From contig CBFIEF010000001.1 of NCBI GenBank assembly GCA_965661545.1, positions 62,001 to 126,000 of the forward strand: a stretch of DNA of 64,000 nt. The letters run 5' to 3'. Position 1 is the stretch's first letter, and every line of letters starts with the position of its first letter. Positions 35,715 to 44,830 of the stretch are shown piece after piece. The position numbers were made by a program, and so were the translations under genes. The stretch is from UBA7985 sp965661545. Lineage in GTDB: Bacteria; Pseudomonadota; Alphaproteobacteria; UBA7985. The notes under the pieces are model-generated. The model saw only the letters and a list, made by a program, of their open reading frames with translations, was not told the origin of the DNA and ran no database searches.

Positions 35715-35916
35715 TGAGTCGTTGCCTTGTTACTCTGCCTGAGGGCAGCGCGCCGAAACCGGCAACGCCTCGTGATTTGGTGCATTTGGGCGTCGTCGCC
35801 CCAAACTGCTAGCGTCCCCCAACGCCATTTCTTAATTTTTTTACCGCGAATTGATCATTAAGCGAAGTCCCAGAGCGGGGGATAAGCTGATCAAATCGGT
35901 GCTATGCAGTCTCAGC

Positions 35917-37257
35917 TTAGATCGCTCGCGTGGCGAAATAGCGGTCTACGGCGTGAACCATCCCGGTGATGAGGCCGCGTCGGGACGCTTGAGTGCGCAA
36001 CATATTTGCGTCGGTTGCGTTCGTGACGTAGCCCATTTCCAGCAACAGCGACGGCATATCGGGGGCTTTCAGAACGGCGAAACCGGCGAAGCGGTGCGCC
36101 TTTTCCTTTGTGACCCATGTTTTAGACAGCTCTTCACCGATAATTTCAGCGGCCTGCGCGGAGGAATTGAGCGTTTCGCGCTGTGCAAGATCCAGCAGGA
36201 TGTTCAGCAGGACATCGGACTTATCCGTTGTTCCAACGCCAGCAATGATGTCGGACTTGTTCTCGCGCGCGGCCAAGGCTGCGGCTTCTTTATCGGATGC
36301 AGCGTCGGAGAGGGTGTACACCGACGCCCCGCGTGCAGAGGACTTTGAGTGCGCGTCGGCGTGCATGGAGATAAACAGATCCGCATTCATCTTGCGCCCA
36401 ATCTCGTACCGGTCCCGCAGCTTAATATAAGTGTCATTCGATCGCGTTAGGTGGACTTCATAACGCCCCGTTGCTTCCAAGGCAGATTTCAGTTCCTTGG
36501 CGGAGGCGAGCGTAATGTCTTTCTCGCGGATCCCGTTCTTGGAGGCACCGGGATCCTTCCCGCCGTGGCCAGGGTCCAGCACGATGATCCGCTTCGCAGC
36601 GGCCTTGGTTGGCGCAGGTGGCCGACGTGCCGGGATCGGCAGATCGCCGCTCAAGCGACGCACGGGCAGGGTTGAGGCGGCTTCGGTCTTGTTGGTCAGC
36701 TGAATGTTGGCTTGCGGCAGTGAAACGATGTTCGCTGACGTATTAGCGGCGATCACGCTGGGGCTTGGGCCCGCTTGGAATGTTGCGCTGTGTTCGCTCA
36801 AGGGGCGAAATTCGAGTTCCAGCGAGTGTTGGTTTTTGCCGCTGGGATCAACCAGCATGGCATTGGCCACGTACGCAGGCTCAAACAGATCGAAAATGAT
36901 CCGAGACGTCGTTGTTGACTGGTGCCCATAGCGAACGGAGCGGACGATGCCGCCCGGTTGGGGCAGCTTGCCGTCATTGATGGTCCAACTAACGCTCGGC
37001 AGATCAACCACCACCCGATCGGGAGCTTTGTAGACGTAGAGCTGGTAAGCAACAGTTTGATCAACGCCGATCGATACCCGTGTCCGTTCGTAAGTCGTAC
37101 CGACCAGAATATCGCGCACGCTGGGCTGCGCGACTGCAAGAGAGAAGCTCCAAAGTGCGAAAAAGGTTGTCAGCGCACCAACCATCAAGCCCGCCACCCA
37201 CCGAACCGGTGAAGTTCGCGTGGTAGACAGCTGATTGATCTGCCGAACAAAAGTCAT
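35917..37257 (-). CDS. amiC: N-acetylmuramoyl-L-alanine amidase, AmiC type
   Basis: Zinc amidase that cleaves the peptide from MurNAc during cell separation. Signal region (hydrophobic stretch ending near LAVAQ), then an AMIN domain (VSIGVDQTVAY...DRVVVDLP...QHSLELEF), a linker, and the Amidase_3 domain. Zinc/active-site motifs: LDPGHGGKDPGA, the acidic residue in the following helix, SMHADAHS, and LLEMGYVTN. I start at the ATG at 37257, which gives a more normal signal peptide. The open frame goes on to a GTG at 37311. Transcribed away from rne, which is divergent across a 540-nt gap. Confidence 0.92.
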   Translation of the reverse strand: MTFVRQINQLSTTRTSPVRWVAGLMVGALTTFFALWSFSLAVAQPSVRDILVGTTYERTRVSIGVDQTVAYQLYVYKAPDRVVVDLPSVSWTINDGKLPQPGGIVRSVRYGHQSTTTSRIIFDLFEPAYVANAMLVDPSGKNQHSLELEFRPLSEHSATFQAGPSPSVIAANTSANIVSLPQANIQLTNKTEAASTLPVRRLSGDLPIPARRPPAPTKAAAKRIIVLDPGHGGKDPGASKNGIREKDITLASAKELKSALEATGRYEVHLTRSNDTYIKLRDRYEIGRKMNADLFISMHADAHSKSSARGASVYTLSDAASDKEAAALAARENKSDIIAGVGTTDKSDVLLNILLDLAQRETLNSSAQAAEIIGEELSKTWVTKEKAHRFAGFAVLKAPDMPSLLLEMGYVTNATDANMLRTQASRRGLITGMVHAVDRYFATRAI

Positions 37258-37799
37258 CAGAGGCGCCAAATTCAGCCCTAGAAGGCCGAAAATCAAACCG
37301 GGTCGCACCAACTCGATCCCCTAAATTGACGTATCGAGCCGCAACAGAATGAAAATATCTGTCAGTAATGGAATCGATAACACTGGAAATTTCACAAAAT
37401 ATTGTTCCGAAATAACATCTTAAGCGAGTTTGTAAATCCAAATTCACATTGAATTGAACGCATTATCCGACCAGTGTGGCAGGTCGGTTTCGCTTTTTAC
37501 GGTGGACGTGCCCTTGCCGGGGTCTTAAGTAAGGAACAGCAGGTGCGGAAAAAAGCCCTGCGTGCTCGCAGTTTTAAGAGCGAAGGCACCGTATTCAGCA
37601 GGTCTGGACCCGTTTCTATCTACACAAGGGCAGGCCAACCGCAGAGTGAGTTTTCTCGCCTGCTGCTCATGCGACCCCTCGCTGACTGCACTGAAGTGAA
37701 CAACGGCTGCTTAGTTGGCAGTCATTAACATAGCTGCGCCGCGAGCGGATGAGTGCTTGAGCGCCACCGCAAACGCAGGCAGCAGCGCTAGGAGATATG
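37258..37799. other. Long divergent intergenic region / rne leader
   Basis: About 540 nt between amiC and rne. The part next to amiC is A+T-rich (AATATTG, AAAATAT), consistent with promoters. The right part is probably a long 5' leader of rne, where autoregulation of RNase E commonly acts. An ORF of 84 codons (37474-37728) shows no recognisable protein features and is not called. No known RNA motif could be identified by eye. Confidence 0.6.
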
Positions 37800-40700
37800 A
37801 TGAGCAAGAAAATGCTTATCGACGCGTCCCGTGGTGATGAAACCCGGGTCGTGGTTATGGTCGATGGACGCATCGAAGAAATTGACCACGAGACGGCTGA
37901 TCGCCGTCCTATTAAATCAAACATATATCTGGCGCGGGTAACGCGGGTTGAGCCGTCTTTGCAGGCTGCTTTTGTAGACTATGGCGGAAACCGTCATGGC
38001 TTCCTGCCGTTCTCAGAAATTCACCCAGACTACTATCAACTGCCCGTGGCCGACCGCGAAGCGCTGTTGGCTGAGGTAGAAGACAAGGTTGAGGAGCGCC
38101 GGCAGCGCCACCAAAACCGCCGCTCTATGCCACGTCGCAGCTCATCGTCTGCGGGTGCGGTTTCGGCGCCAACGAATGCTGTTGATCCCGATGGGGACCA
38201 GCCGCATGTCGAATTTCCCGTTGATGAAAATGGCGACTTTATCCAGCCGGAGCCTTTGACGGCGGAAAGCGTTGACGTTGAGGTCGTAGCGGATGAGCCG
38301 GCGGCTGAAGAAGAGCCTACGGTTGAAATGCCGACCGGTGGCGCGACGGAAAACTCCGTCACCGACAGCGTAGCGGCGACGTTGGGTTTGGACGAAACGC
38401 TGACCGAACAGGCCATCGTCGAAGGCGATGATGATACTGCAACTGTTTCACTGACGGAGTCAGACTCCGGCGAAGGCAACGCCAGCGATGACGATGAGCC
38501 GGCTAAGACCGTAACGGCAGCGACTGGAGCGGAAGAAGAAGACGTCGTTTCTGAAGAGGCTGAGGCCGAAGAGGCACCGGCGGTCAAAGCTGAAGAAGAA
38601 GCTGTAGCCGACTCGGAGGATGCGCCAGAAGAAGACGTAGCGCCCGAGCAGGTTGAAGCCGAAGCAAGCGAAAGCGATGACGAAGAAGAGTCCACCAGCG
38701 ATGACAACGCTGCCGATCCTGAAGGCGGTATCGAAGAAGTTGAAGGCGAAGACGACGTGATCGAAGAAGCCGGTTCTGGTGAAGAATCTGGCGAAGATGA
38801 CGACGACGACGACGAAGCCGAAAGCGAAGAGAGCGCGACCAAGAAGCCGCGCCGCCGCCGCCGCCGGTCGCGTCGAGGTGGCCGTAAAGAAGACAAAGCC
38901 GCAACTGATGAAGACCCGGTCGACGATCCAGATGCTGTTGAAGACCTCGACGCGGATGATGAAGATGACGACCACGATGACGACGATGAGGAAGAAGATG
39001 ATATCTTTGACGAAGACGCTGAGCGTCGTTCCGTCATGCATTCCATCATCTCTCGTCGCTACAAAATCCAAGAAGTCATCAAGCGCCGTCAGGTCATGCT
39101 GGTCCAAGTGACCAAAGAAGAGCGCGGCAACAAGGGTGCTGCGCTGTCGTCCTACCTGTCACTGGCCGGTCGCTATTGTGTCTACATGCCGAACACCACG
39201 CGTGGTGGCGGTATTTCCCGGAAGATTTCCTCGCCGAAGGACCGCCGTCGTCTGAAGACTATTCTCGACGATTTGGACCTGCCACAGGATATTTCGATCA
39301 TTGTGCGGACCGCAGGCAGCCAGCGGACGAAGGCCGAAATCAAGCGGGACTACGAATACTTGCGCCGGACATGGGACGGCATTCGCGAGAACACTCTGAC
39401 CTCCATGGCACCTTCGCTGATTTACGAAGAAGCCAACGTGATGAAGCGCGCTATTCGCGACATGTACTCCTCCGATATGGAAGAAGTGCAGGTTGAGGGC
39501 GAAGAGGGATACAAGGACGCCAAGAACTTCATGCGCGTCCTCACCCCGTCATACGCCAAGCGCGTTAAGCAGCATAAGAACGAAGGCGTTTCCCTGTTCC
39601 AAGCCCATAAGGCGGAACAGCAGTTGGATTCCTTGTTCAACCCGGTTGTTACGCTGAAATCTGGCGGCTACTTGGTGATGAACCAAACCGAGGCTTTGGT
39701 TGCGGTTGACGTGAACTCGGGTAAAGCCACCAAAGAGCGTTCCATCGAAGAAACGGCTTTATCCACCAACCTCGAAGCGGCTGAAGAAGTCGCGCGTCAG
39801 TTACGCTTGCGTGACTTGGCGGGTCTGGTGGTAATCGACTTTATCGATATGGATGAGTCCAAGCACCGCGGACAGGTTGAGCGCAGGCTTAAAGAGTCCA
39901 TGCGTGGTGATCGGGCGCGGATCCAGCTGGGTCGCATTTCCCCGTTCGGCTTGCTCGAATTGTCTCGCCAGCGCATTCGCCCATCGGTCTTTGAGACCAC
40001 GATGGTCGGCTGTCCGGTTTGTGGCGGTATCGGTGTGGTTCGCTCGTCGGGGTCTCTGGCCTCCTCGATCATGCGACGCATCGGTGATTTGCTGCTGGAG
40101 CGCGATAGCTTGGATCACATCGAAGTGGACGCGCCGACAGACGCTGCGCTGAAACTGCTGAACGAACACCGCGAAGAGCTGGCAAATCTTGAGGCCCAGT
40201 TCAGCGTTCGGATTTCGATCCTGCCCAATGCGCACTTGTTCTCCCCGCACTTCCATCTGCGGGCTCATACGGAAGATAAAGTTGAGACTTTCTCCGAAGG
40301 CTACACCACCGATCCAACAGCGCCAAAGCGCGGTGATCGTCGGCGCGGTCGCCGGTCTGAACGCTCTTCTACGCGTGCAGATGAAGAAGAAGAAAGTGGC
40401 AACAGCCGGGGCGGCAGAGGTCGCGGCAAAGGCCGAGGTCGCAACGCGCGCTCGGATGATGAAGAAACCAGCGCTACTGAAACCAAGGAAGCGGAAGCAA
40501 CCGACGCCAGCACGGATGACGAAACCGATGGTGAAGGTCAGGCGCGTCGCCAGCGCGGCAAGCGCGGCGGTCGTCGGCGTGGTCGCAGAGAAGGGGATGC
40601 CGTAGCGGTTGAAGCCACCGAGGAAGGTGAAGAAGCCCAGACTGCTGACGGCGAGGCAACGGACGCGGACGATACGGATGCGGATGGTGATAAGCCAAAG

Positions 40701-41240
40701 CGTCGTCGCGGTAAGCGTGGTGGTCGAAACCGCCGCAAGACCCGCAGCGATGACGAATCAGCGGAAGCAACAGACGCAGCTGATACCGCGGACGCCAAAA
40801 CCGAGACAGCCGAAACGGGTGTTGAGGGTGCCAGCGAAGAGGTGAAGTCTGATGACGCAACGGCTGAAGCCAGCGACGAAAAGCCAGCTTCTGAAGCCAG
40901 TGAAGAGCCTGCGAAGAAGCCGCGTCGGTCTCGAAAGAAGCCGGTAAAGGCTGCGGAGGAAGCCCCTGCGGCAGCGGAAGCTGCGAAGGCAGAGGAGCCG
41001 ACACCAGCGGAAGTTAAAGCCCCAGCCGAAGAAGCACCAGCCGCAGAAGCACCAGCCGAAGAAGCAAAGGACGCAAAAGCCGATGCCAAAGCGGATCGTG
41101 CCGAACCTGAAACGCCGAAAGATGACCCGGCGCCGGAGGCTGCAAGCGCAGAAGAAACGGACCCGCACGTTGCTGTTGAGCCGGACACACCAAAGAAAGA
41201 CGGCCCCCGTCGTCGCGGATGGTGGTCTCGGGGCAGTTAA
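37800..41240 (+). CDS. rne: Ribonuclease E
   Basis: Endoribonuclease and degradosome scaffold, 1146 residues from the ATG at 37800 (AGGAG 5 nt upstream; an ATG directly before it is too close). The S1 domain (about 36-84) is interrupted by an acidic low-complexity insertion of roughly 325 residues (about 85-412), then resumes at RRYKIQEVIKRRQ. Catalytic core: metal-binding Asp637 (VAVDVNSG) and Asp680 (VIDFIDMD), 43 residues apart as in E. coli (303/346), and zinc-link Cys738/Cys741 (CPVCGG). The C-terminal half alternates Arg-rich blocks (RGGRRRGRR) with acidic/Ala-rich tracts. It ends RRRGWWSRGS, matching the GWW tail known to bind PNPase in alphaproteobacteria. Confidence 0.96.
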   Translation: MSKKMLIDASRGDETRVVVMVDGRIEEIDHETADRRPIKSNIYLARVTRVEPSLQAAFVDYGGNRHGFLPFSEIHPDYYQLPVADREALLAEVEDKVEERRQRHQNRRSMPRRSSSSAGAVSAPTNAVDPDGDQPHVEFPVDENGDFIQPEPLTAESVDVEVVADEPAAEEEPTVEMPTGGATENSVTDSVAATLGLDETLTEQAIVEGDDDTATVSLTESDSGEGNASDDDEPAKTVTAATGAEEEDVVSEEAEAEEAPAVKAEEEAVADSEDAPEEDVAPEQVEAEASESDDEEESTSDDNAADPEGGIEEVEGEDDVIEEAGSGEESGEDDDDDDEAESEESATKKPRRRRRRSRRGGRKEDKAATDEDPVDDPDAVEDLDADDEDDDHDDDDEEEDDIFDEDAERRSVMHSIISRRYKIQEVIKRRQVMLVQVTKEERGNKGAALSSYLSLAGRYCVYMPNTTRGGGISRKISSPKDRRRLKTILDDLDLPQDISIIVRTAGSQRTKAEIKRDYEYLRRTWDGIRENTLTSMAPSLIYEEANVMKRAIRDMYSSDMEEVQVEGEEGYKDAKNFMRVLTPSYAKRVKQHKNEGVSLFQAHKAEQQLDSLFNPVVTLKSGGYLVMNQTEALVAVDVNSGKATKERSIEETALSTNLEAAEEVARQLRLRDLAGLVVIDFIDMDESKHRGQVERRLKESMRGDRARIQLGRISPFGLLELSRQRIRPSVFETTMVGCPVCGGIGVVRSSGSLASSIMRRIGDLLLERDSLDHIEVDAPTDAALKLLNEHREELANLEAQFSVRISILPNAHLFSPHFHLRAHTEDKVETFSEGYTTDPTAPKRGDRRRGRRSERSSTRADEEEESGNSRGGRGRGKGRGRNARSDDEETSATETKEAEATDASTDDETDGEGQARRQRGKRGGRRRGRREGDAVAVEATEEGEEAQTADGEATDADDTDADGDKPKRRRGKRGGRNRRKTRSDDESAEATDAADTADAKTETAETGVEGASEEVKSDDATAEASDEKPASEASEEPAKKPRRSRKKPVKAAEEAPAAAEAAKAEEPTPAEVKAPAEEAPAAEAPAEEAKDAKADAKADRAEPETPKDDPAPEAASAEETDPHVAVEPDTPKKDGPRRRGWWSRGS

Positions 41241-41268
41241 CCCGGGACTAGGATGAGAGGAAAAGGCC

Positions 41269-42379
41269 ATGCGCGCTGAAATGCAAGCGGTCGCCGAGGA
41301 GATTGAAAAATCCCTCGCGCTGCTGAGGAGGCATCTTTGACTGGGACAATGCACTGCGTCGGTTCGACGAGCTAACGGCCCTTTCCGAAGACCCAAACCT
41401 GTGGAACGACGCGGACAACGCGCGCAAAACCATGCAAGAGCGTCAGCGGCTCGAAGCGTCCATCGACGGCTACCGCCAACTCAGTCAGGAACTGCAGGAT
41501 TGCAGAGACCTGATTGAGATGGGCGAAGATGAGGGCGACCAGGCGACAATTGACGACGCCGAAGCGCAGCTTTTGACTGTGCAGGCGCGCGCCGCGAAGA
41601 AGCAGCTGGAATCGCTGCTGTCTGGCGAAGCCGATCCCAACGATGCCTTTATCGAGATTAACGCTGGCGCCGGTGGTACGGAGGCCCAAGATTGGGCCGG
41701 AATGCTGCTGCGGCTCTACACCCGCTGGGCATCGGCGCACGGCTACAGCATCGACGTTCTCGAAGAATCCAACGGCGAAGAGGCGGGCATCAAGTCAACG
41801 ACTTTGCAGATCAAGGGCGAGAATGCCTTTGGCTGGTTGAAGACGGAAACCGGTGTTCATCGGCTGGTGCGGATTTCGCCCTATGACAGTCAAAGCCGCC
41901 GGCATACGTCGTTTGCGTCGGTCTGGGTGAGCCCAGTAGTGGACGACAGCATCGATATTGAAATCCTCGACAAAGATTTGCGGATCGATACCTATCGTGC
42001 CTCTGGCGCGGGTGGGCAGCACGTTAACCGGACAGATTCCGCCGTGCGGATCACCCACGAGCCTACGGGTGCGGTGGTGCAGTGCCAGAACGATCGCAGC
42101 CAGCACAAAAACAAAGCCACCGCTATGACCATGCTCAAAGCCAAGCTCTATGAGTTGGAATTGCGTAAACGTCAGGATGCGGCGCAGTCCCTGAACGATG
42201 AGAAGTCCGACATCGGCTGGGGGCACCAGATCCGGTCATACGTGCTGCAGCCTTATCAGATGGTTAAGGACTTGCGAACAGGCGTTGAAACGTCGCAAAC
42301 CGGCGCTGTTCTCGATGGCGATATTGACCTGTTCCTCGAAGCGTCACTGGCAGCCCAATTGGGTGATGGCGTTAGCTGA
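41269..42379 (+). CDS. prfB: Peptide chain release factor 2, with +1 programmed frameshift
   Basis: Recognises UGA and UAA and triggers peptide release. Translation starts at the ATG at 41269 (AGAGG and AAGG upstream), runs 23 codons to the in-frame TGA at 41338-41340, shifts +1 and continues to the stop at 42377-42379. The product has 369 residues, close to E. coli RF2 (365). The anticodon-like tripeptide is SPY at 203-205 (SPF in E. coli), and the catalytic GGQ is at 248-250. A start inside the second frame would remove the N-terminal helical domain. It is 28 nt downstream of rne. The next gene begins inside the stop as TGATG. Confidence 0.96.
41326..41341 (+). promoter_or_regulatory. prfB autoregulatory +1 frameshift site
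   Basis: Sequence AGG-AGG-CAT-CTT-TGA-C. A Shine-Dalgarno-like AGGAGG sits 3 nt before the slippery CTT, followed by the weak stop context TGA-C. It is the same design as E. coli prfB (AGG-GGG-TAT-CTT-TGA-C): when RF2 is scarce, ribosomes pause at TGA and slip +1 to make more RF2. Confidence 0.97.
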
Positions 42380-42918
42380 TGCCGGGCGGGGCGTGGGTGC
42401 TGAGCCGGGTGACAGATCGGCTGTATCGAGCGCCGCAACCGCGCCGATCTCATTTGGCTGAGATCAAGCAAGCAGGCATCGAAACGATTTTCAACTTACG
42501 CGGCCTGCATCCATTTCCTGGTCAAGAGCGATGGGGCGCGGCGTGTGTAAAGGCGGGATTGGCGTACCGCGAACTTCCAGCACTCGCGGCTGACGCGCCA
42601 CAAAGCTGGATGATCCAAAAGGTCTTGGATGCCTTCGCGCAGGCCACTTTTCCGGTGTTGATCCATTGCAAAGCTGGTGCCGACCGGACCGGCTTCGCCG
42701 CAGCGCTATTCCTGCATTACAACGAAGGTTGGGATATTGCGGAAGCAGCCCGACACCAGCTTACGCCGGACTTTGGTCATGACCGGCACAGCCGCACCGG
42801 CATTTTGGATGCTTTCTTTGCCGCCTTTGCCGCACAGTCGCAGGTCGAGAGCTTTGACCAGTGGTGGCGCGGCTACGACCCCGATGCGTTGCGCGCGACG
42901 TTTGAGGGTATGTCTTAG
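42379..42918 (+). CDS. Tyrosine-phosphatase-like protein (Cys-based, DSP/PTP fold)
   Basis: 179 residues with the phosphate-binding loop HCKAGADRTG (Cys97, Arg103) of protein tyrosine and dual-specificity phosphatases. The N-terminal LYRAPQP...IFNLRG pattern is typical of bacterial PTPs related to the Siw14/Oca1 group. No signal peptide. Start ATG overlaps the prfB stop by one base (TGATG), so it is translationally coupled. Its stop overlaps the stop of the convergent capsule gene by 4 nt. Substrate unknown; phosphotyrosine regulation of polysaccharide synthesis or inositol-phosphate-type substrates are both possible. Confidence 0.85.
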   Translation: MPGGAWVLSRVTDRLYRAPQPRRSHLAEIKQAGIETIFNLRGLHPFPGQERWGAACVKAGLAYRELPALAADAPQSWMIQKVLDAFAQATFPVLIHCKAGADRTGFAAALFLHYNEGWDIAEAARHQLTPDFGHDRHSRTGILDAFFAAFAAQSQVESFDQWWRGYDPDALRATFEGMS

Positions 42919-44033
42919 GCGGCGAAAAGGGCTTCGACGTGATCTGCCAGCGCCTTTGCCGCTGGATCTTTGCTGTGGCGCGGCCACCGCTTGAAACCGT
43001 CTTCCCGCAACCAAGTCAGAAACCGCATTCTTTGATCGCTGTCGAAGCTCAGGTTCTGGATCCGTTTGAACAGGCTCTTGAGCGAAGCCAGATCTTTCGC
43101 TTGCTCGGTCAGGCCGGGGCCGTGATAGAAACTCTCGCCCAGCGTAATGACCGGCTTGTCATAGGCAAAGGCCTCCAGCCCGACCGAAGAGTTCACCGTC
43201 ACCACGCCCTCGCACTTCTGCAGCATTTCCGCTGAACTGCCGCCGTTGATCACGCGGATACGGGGATTGGTAAGCGCCAACCGCAGAGCGCTGTCTTGAC
43301 CAACCCGGCAGGATGGATGCGGGCGGACGACCAAAGACATGTCTTGGGGCAGGGCTTCACTGGCCTTAACCAGGCTCACCAAAAAAGCCGGCATATCCTT
43401 CACCCAACCGCCGAAGACGGAGAGTTGCGTGTCAGCAGCGACTTGCAGCGGGCAATACAGAAACCGGGTTGGCAAGTTCTCGGCAGGCTGCTGGGGCGTT
43501 GCAAAGGGATTGACGCCGCGCCGCTGCCGCTGTGACGCGCGGAACCATCTGCCGATGGCTTCATCGGGATCCTGATTGGGGTAGGTTCCGGCATTCAGAT
43601 TGCGCGCGCCTGCGTTCACGCCGTCTCGATCGACCTGAACAAAACCGGGAAAAGCGCAGCGCTCGAAGTATACGACGGGGATATCGCGAGCTTGTGCCGC
43701 TTCGACAAGCAAACCACGGCGACCGCGATAGCCGTTCCAAACCATCACGCCCTTGGTCGATTTGCGCTCGAATAGATCGAGCAGACCAAACCACTGCCGT
43801 GTGCGCAGAGAGCGGACGGCGTCCAGCTCAACCGGTGAAAGGGCATGCTGGCGTTTCTGCCGACGCTCTTCGTGCTCCATCGCCTCAATCCGCATCCAAA
43901 CTTCCGCAGGCATAGCGTCGCTCAGTCGACGGCTTGGAAGGCGCCAATGGCGCTCCAGCGATTGAGACAGGTGCGGGGCTATGGCGCGATAGAGGGGGCG
44001 GGCCAAGTCGGGCGCGTTCAGGGTCAAATACAT
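42915..44033 (-). CDS. Capsule polysaccharide biosynthesis protein, KpsS/KpsC-like
   Basis: 372 residues matching the capsule polysaccharide synthesis family (KpsS/KpsC-type Kdo transferases). Visible are MVWNGYRGRRG, the YFERCAFPGFVQVDRDGVNA stretch, YCPLQVAADTQL, RPHPSC, and VTVNSSVGLEAFAY near the C-terminus, all typical of the family. Such enzymes build the Kdo linker of lipid-anchored capsules. No other capsule genes are here, so an export system would have to lie elsewhere, or the protein acts on another glycan. It stands alone, about 185 nt from the lipoprotein gene upstream in the same direction. Confidence 0.85.
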   Translation of the reverse strand: MYLTLNAPDLARPLYRAIAPHLSQSLERHWRLPSRRLSDAMPAEVWMRIEAMEHEERRQKRQHALSPVELDAVRSLRTRQWFGLLDLFERKSTKGVMVWNGYRGRRGLLVEAAQARDIPVVYFERCAFPGFVQVDRDGVNAGARNLNAGTYPNQDPDEAIGRWFRASQRQRRGVNPFATPQQPAENLPTRFLYCPLQVAADTQLSVFGGWVKDMPAFLVSLVKASEALPQDMSLVVRPHPSCRVGQDSALRLALTNPRIRVINGGSSAEMLQKCEGVVTVNSSVGLEAFAYDKPVITLGESFYHGPGLTEQAKDLASLKSLFKRIQNLSFDSDQRMRFLTWLREDGFKRWPRHSKDPAAKALADHVEALFAA

Positions 44034-44218
44034 GGCGTCAGACTACAGTCTTTTCCGGCAGGTCGAAGAGGCTGAAGCACATTTTTTGTGCGCAAAACCG
44101 CGTTTAAAGCGGTTTTCTTACAATTTTTGTACAGCAGGTGCGTTTCTTGGCCTACTCAGAACTTTGGGGCTGAAGGCGCAAAGTCCTCCAGCGCTCAAAG
44201 CCTGCAGCGCGTCCAGAT

Positions 44219-44593
44219 CTACTGACAGGCAGTCCGAACCTTCGGACGAACCACGCAAGCGTCAGACGTACCAACGATCTTGCGCGATACGATCGGAAAG
44301 CTCGTGTAAGTCGAAGTCGCTGGAATGGTCGCGTAGCTCATGCCCAAAGCATTGGGCGCAAAGTAGGTGTAGCCCTGTGGCGTAGCCGAGTAGCTCGCGT
44401 AAGGGGATACTGTGCGGTAACCATATCCCAGTGAGTAGTTATTCGCGTAGCCGGTCGAGTAAGCCGAACCGTAGCCCATAGGCTGAAAGTACGTGCGGCC
44501 ATCGGTGCCAACGGTTGCGTAACATGCGGACAGAAGCGGCAGCACGACGGCCAACAGGCCACCGGCTAAAAGCTTGGAAACGTTGAGTTTCAT
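44219..44593 (-). CDS. Tyr/Ser/Gly-rich small lipoprotein
   Basis: 124 residues from the ATG at 44593. Signal peptide with lipobox LLSAC (Cys24), so it is a lipoprotein. The mature part is unusually rich in Tyr, Ser, Gly and Thr with repeated YGS/YSTGYAN/YSLGYGY/YASYS units and only two further Cys (DACVV, RTACQ). No enzyme motif is visible. It resembles structural or adhesive surface proteins in composition only. The upstream extension to 44626 would hide the signal peptide. Confidence 0.7.
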   Translation of the reverse strand: MKLNVSKLLAGGLLAVVLPLLSACYATVGTDGRTYFQPMGYGSAYSTGYANNYSLGYGYRTVSPYASYSATPQGYTYFAPNALGMSYATIPATSTYTSFPIVSRKIVGTSDACVVRPKVRTACQ

Positions 44594-44765
44594 TGTGAGC
44601 TCAATTCCTTTAGACGCAGGTCCCACCTACGTTCGTTTTTTTATCTTAAAAAGCCGCTTATCTTTTTTGTGGGAACCTAGCAGAGCGGTCTAGACCGCAT
44701 CAAATTCTGATCCCCTTTCTGTGCAGTTTCTTCCCCTAACGCGGCGAAAAGACCGAAAATGTCAC

Positions 44766-44795
44766 ACAAAAAAGGGGTGCACGTGGCACCCCTTT
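44766..44795 (-). terminator. Intrinsic terminator of the pseudo-caspase gene
   Basis: Ten-bp stem AAAGGGGTGC/GCACCCCTTT (44771-44795) with a 5-nt loop. On the minus strand it is followed by further T residues (T-run opposite 44768-44773). It lies 36 nt after the stop of the gene at 44831. Confidence 0.85.
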
Positions 44796-44830
44796 GACTT
44801 TATTCGACTGAGTCGATTCGCTTTTTCGGG

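Noticed and set aside
35851..35894. TTGATCA...TGATCAA inverted repeat
   Set aside because: The 7-bp arms are 30 nt apart and do not match a known FNR spacing or a terminator; probably chance in an A+T-rich gap.
37474..37728. 84-codon ORF in the rne leader
   Set aside because: No family features or convincing ribosome binding site; more likely part of the untranslated leader.
38036..39049. Ser-rich ORF of 337 codons on the minus strand
   Set aside because: It is the mirror of the acidic Glu/Asp-coding tract of rne (GAA/GAC reversed gives Ser/Phe codons).
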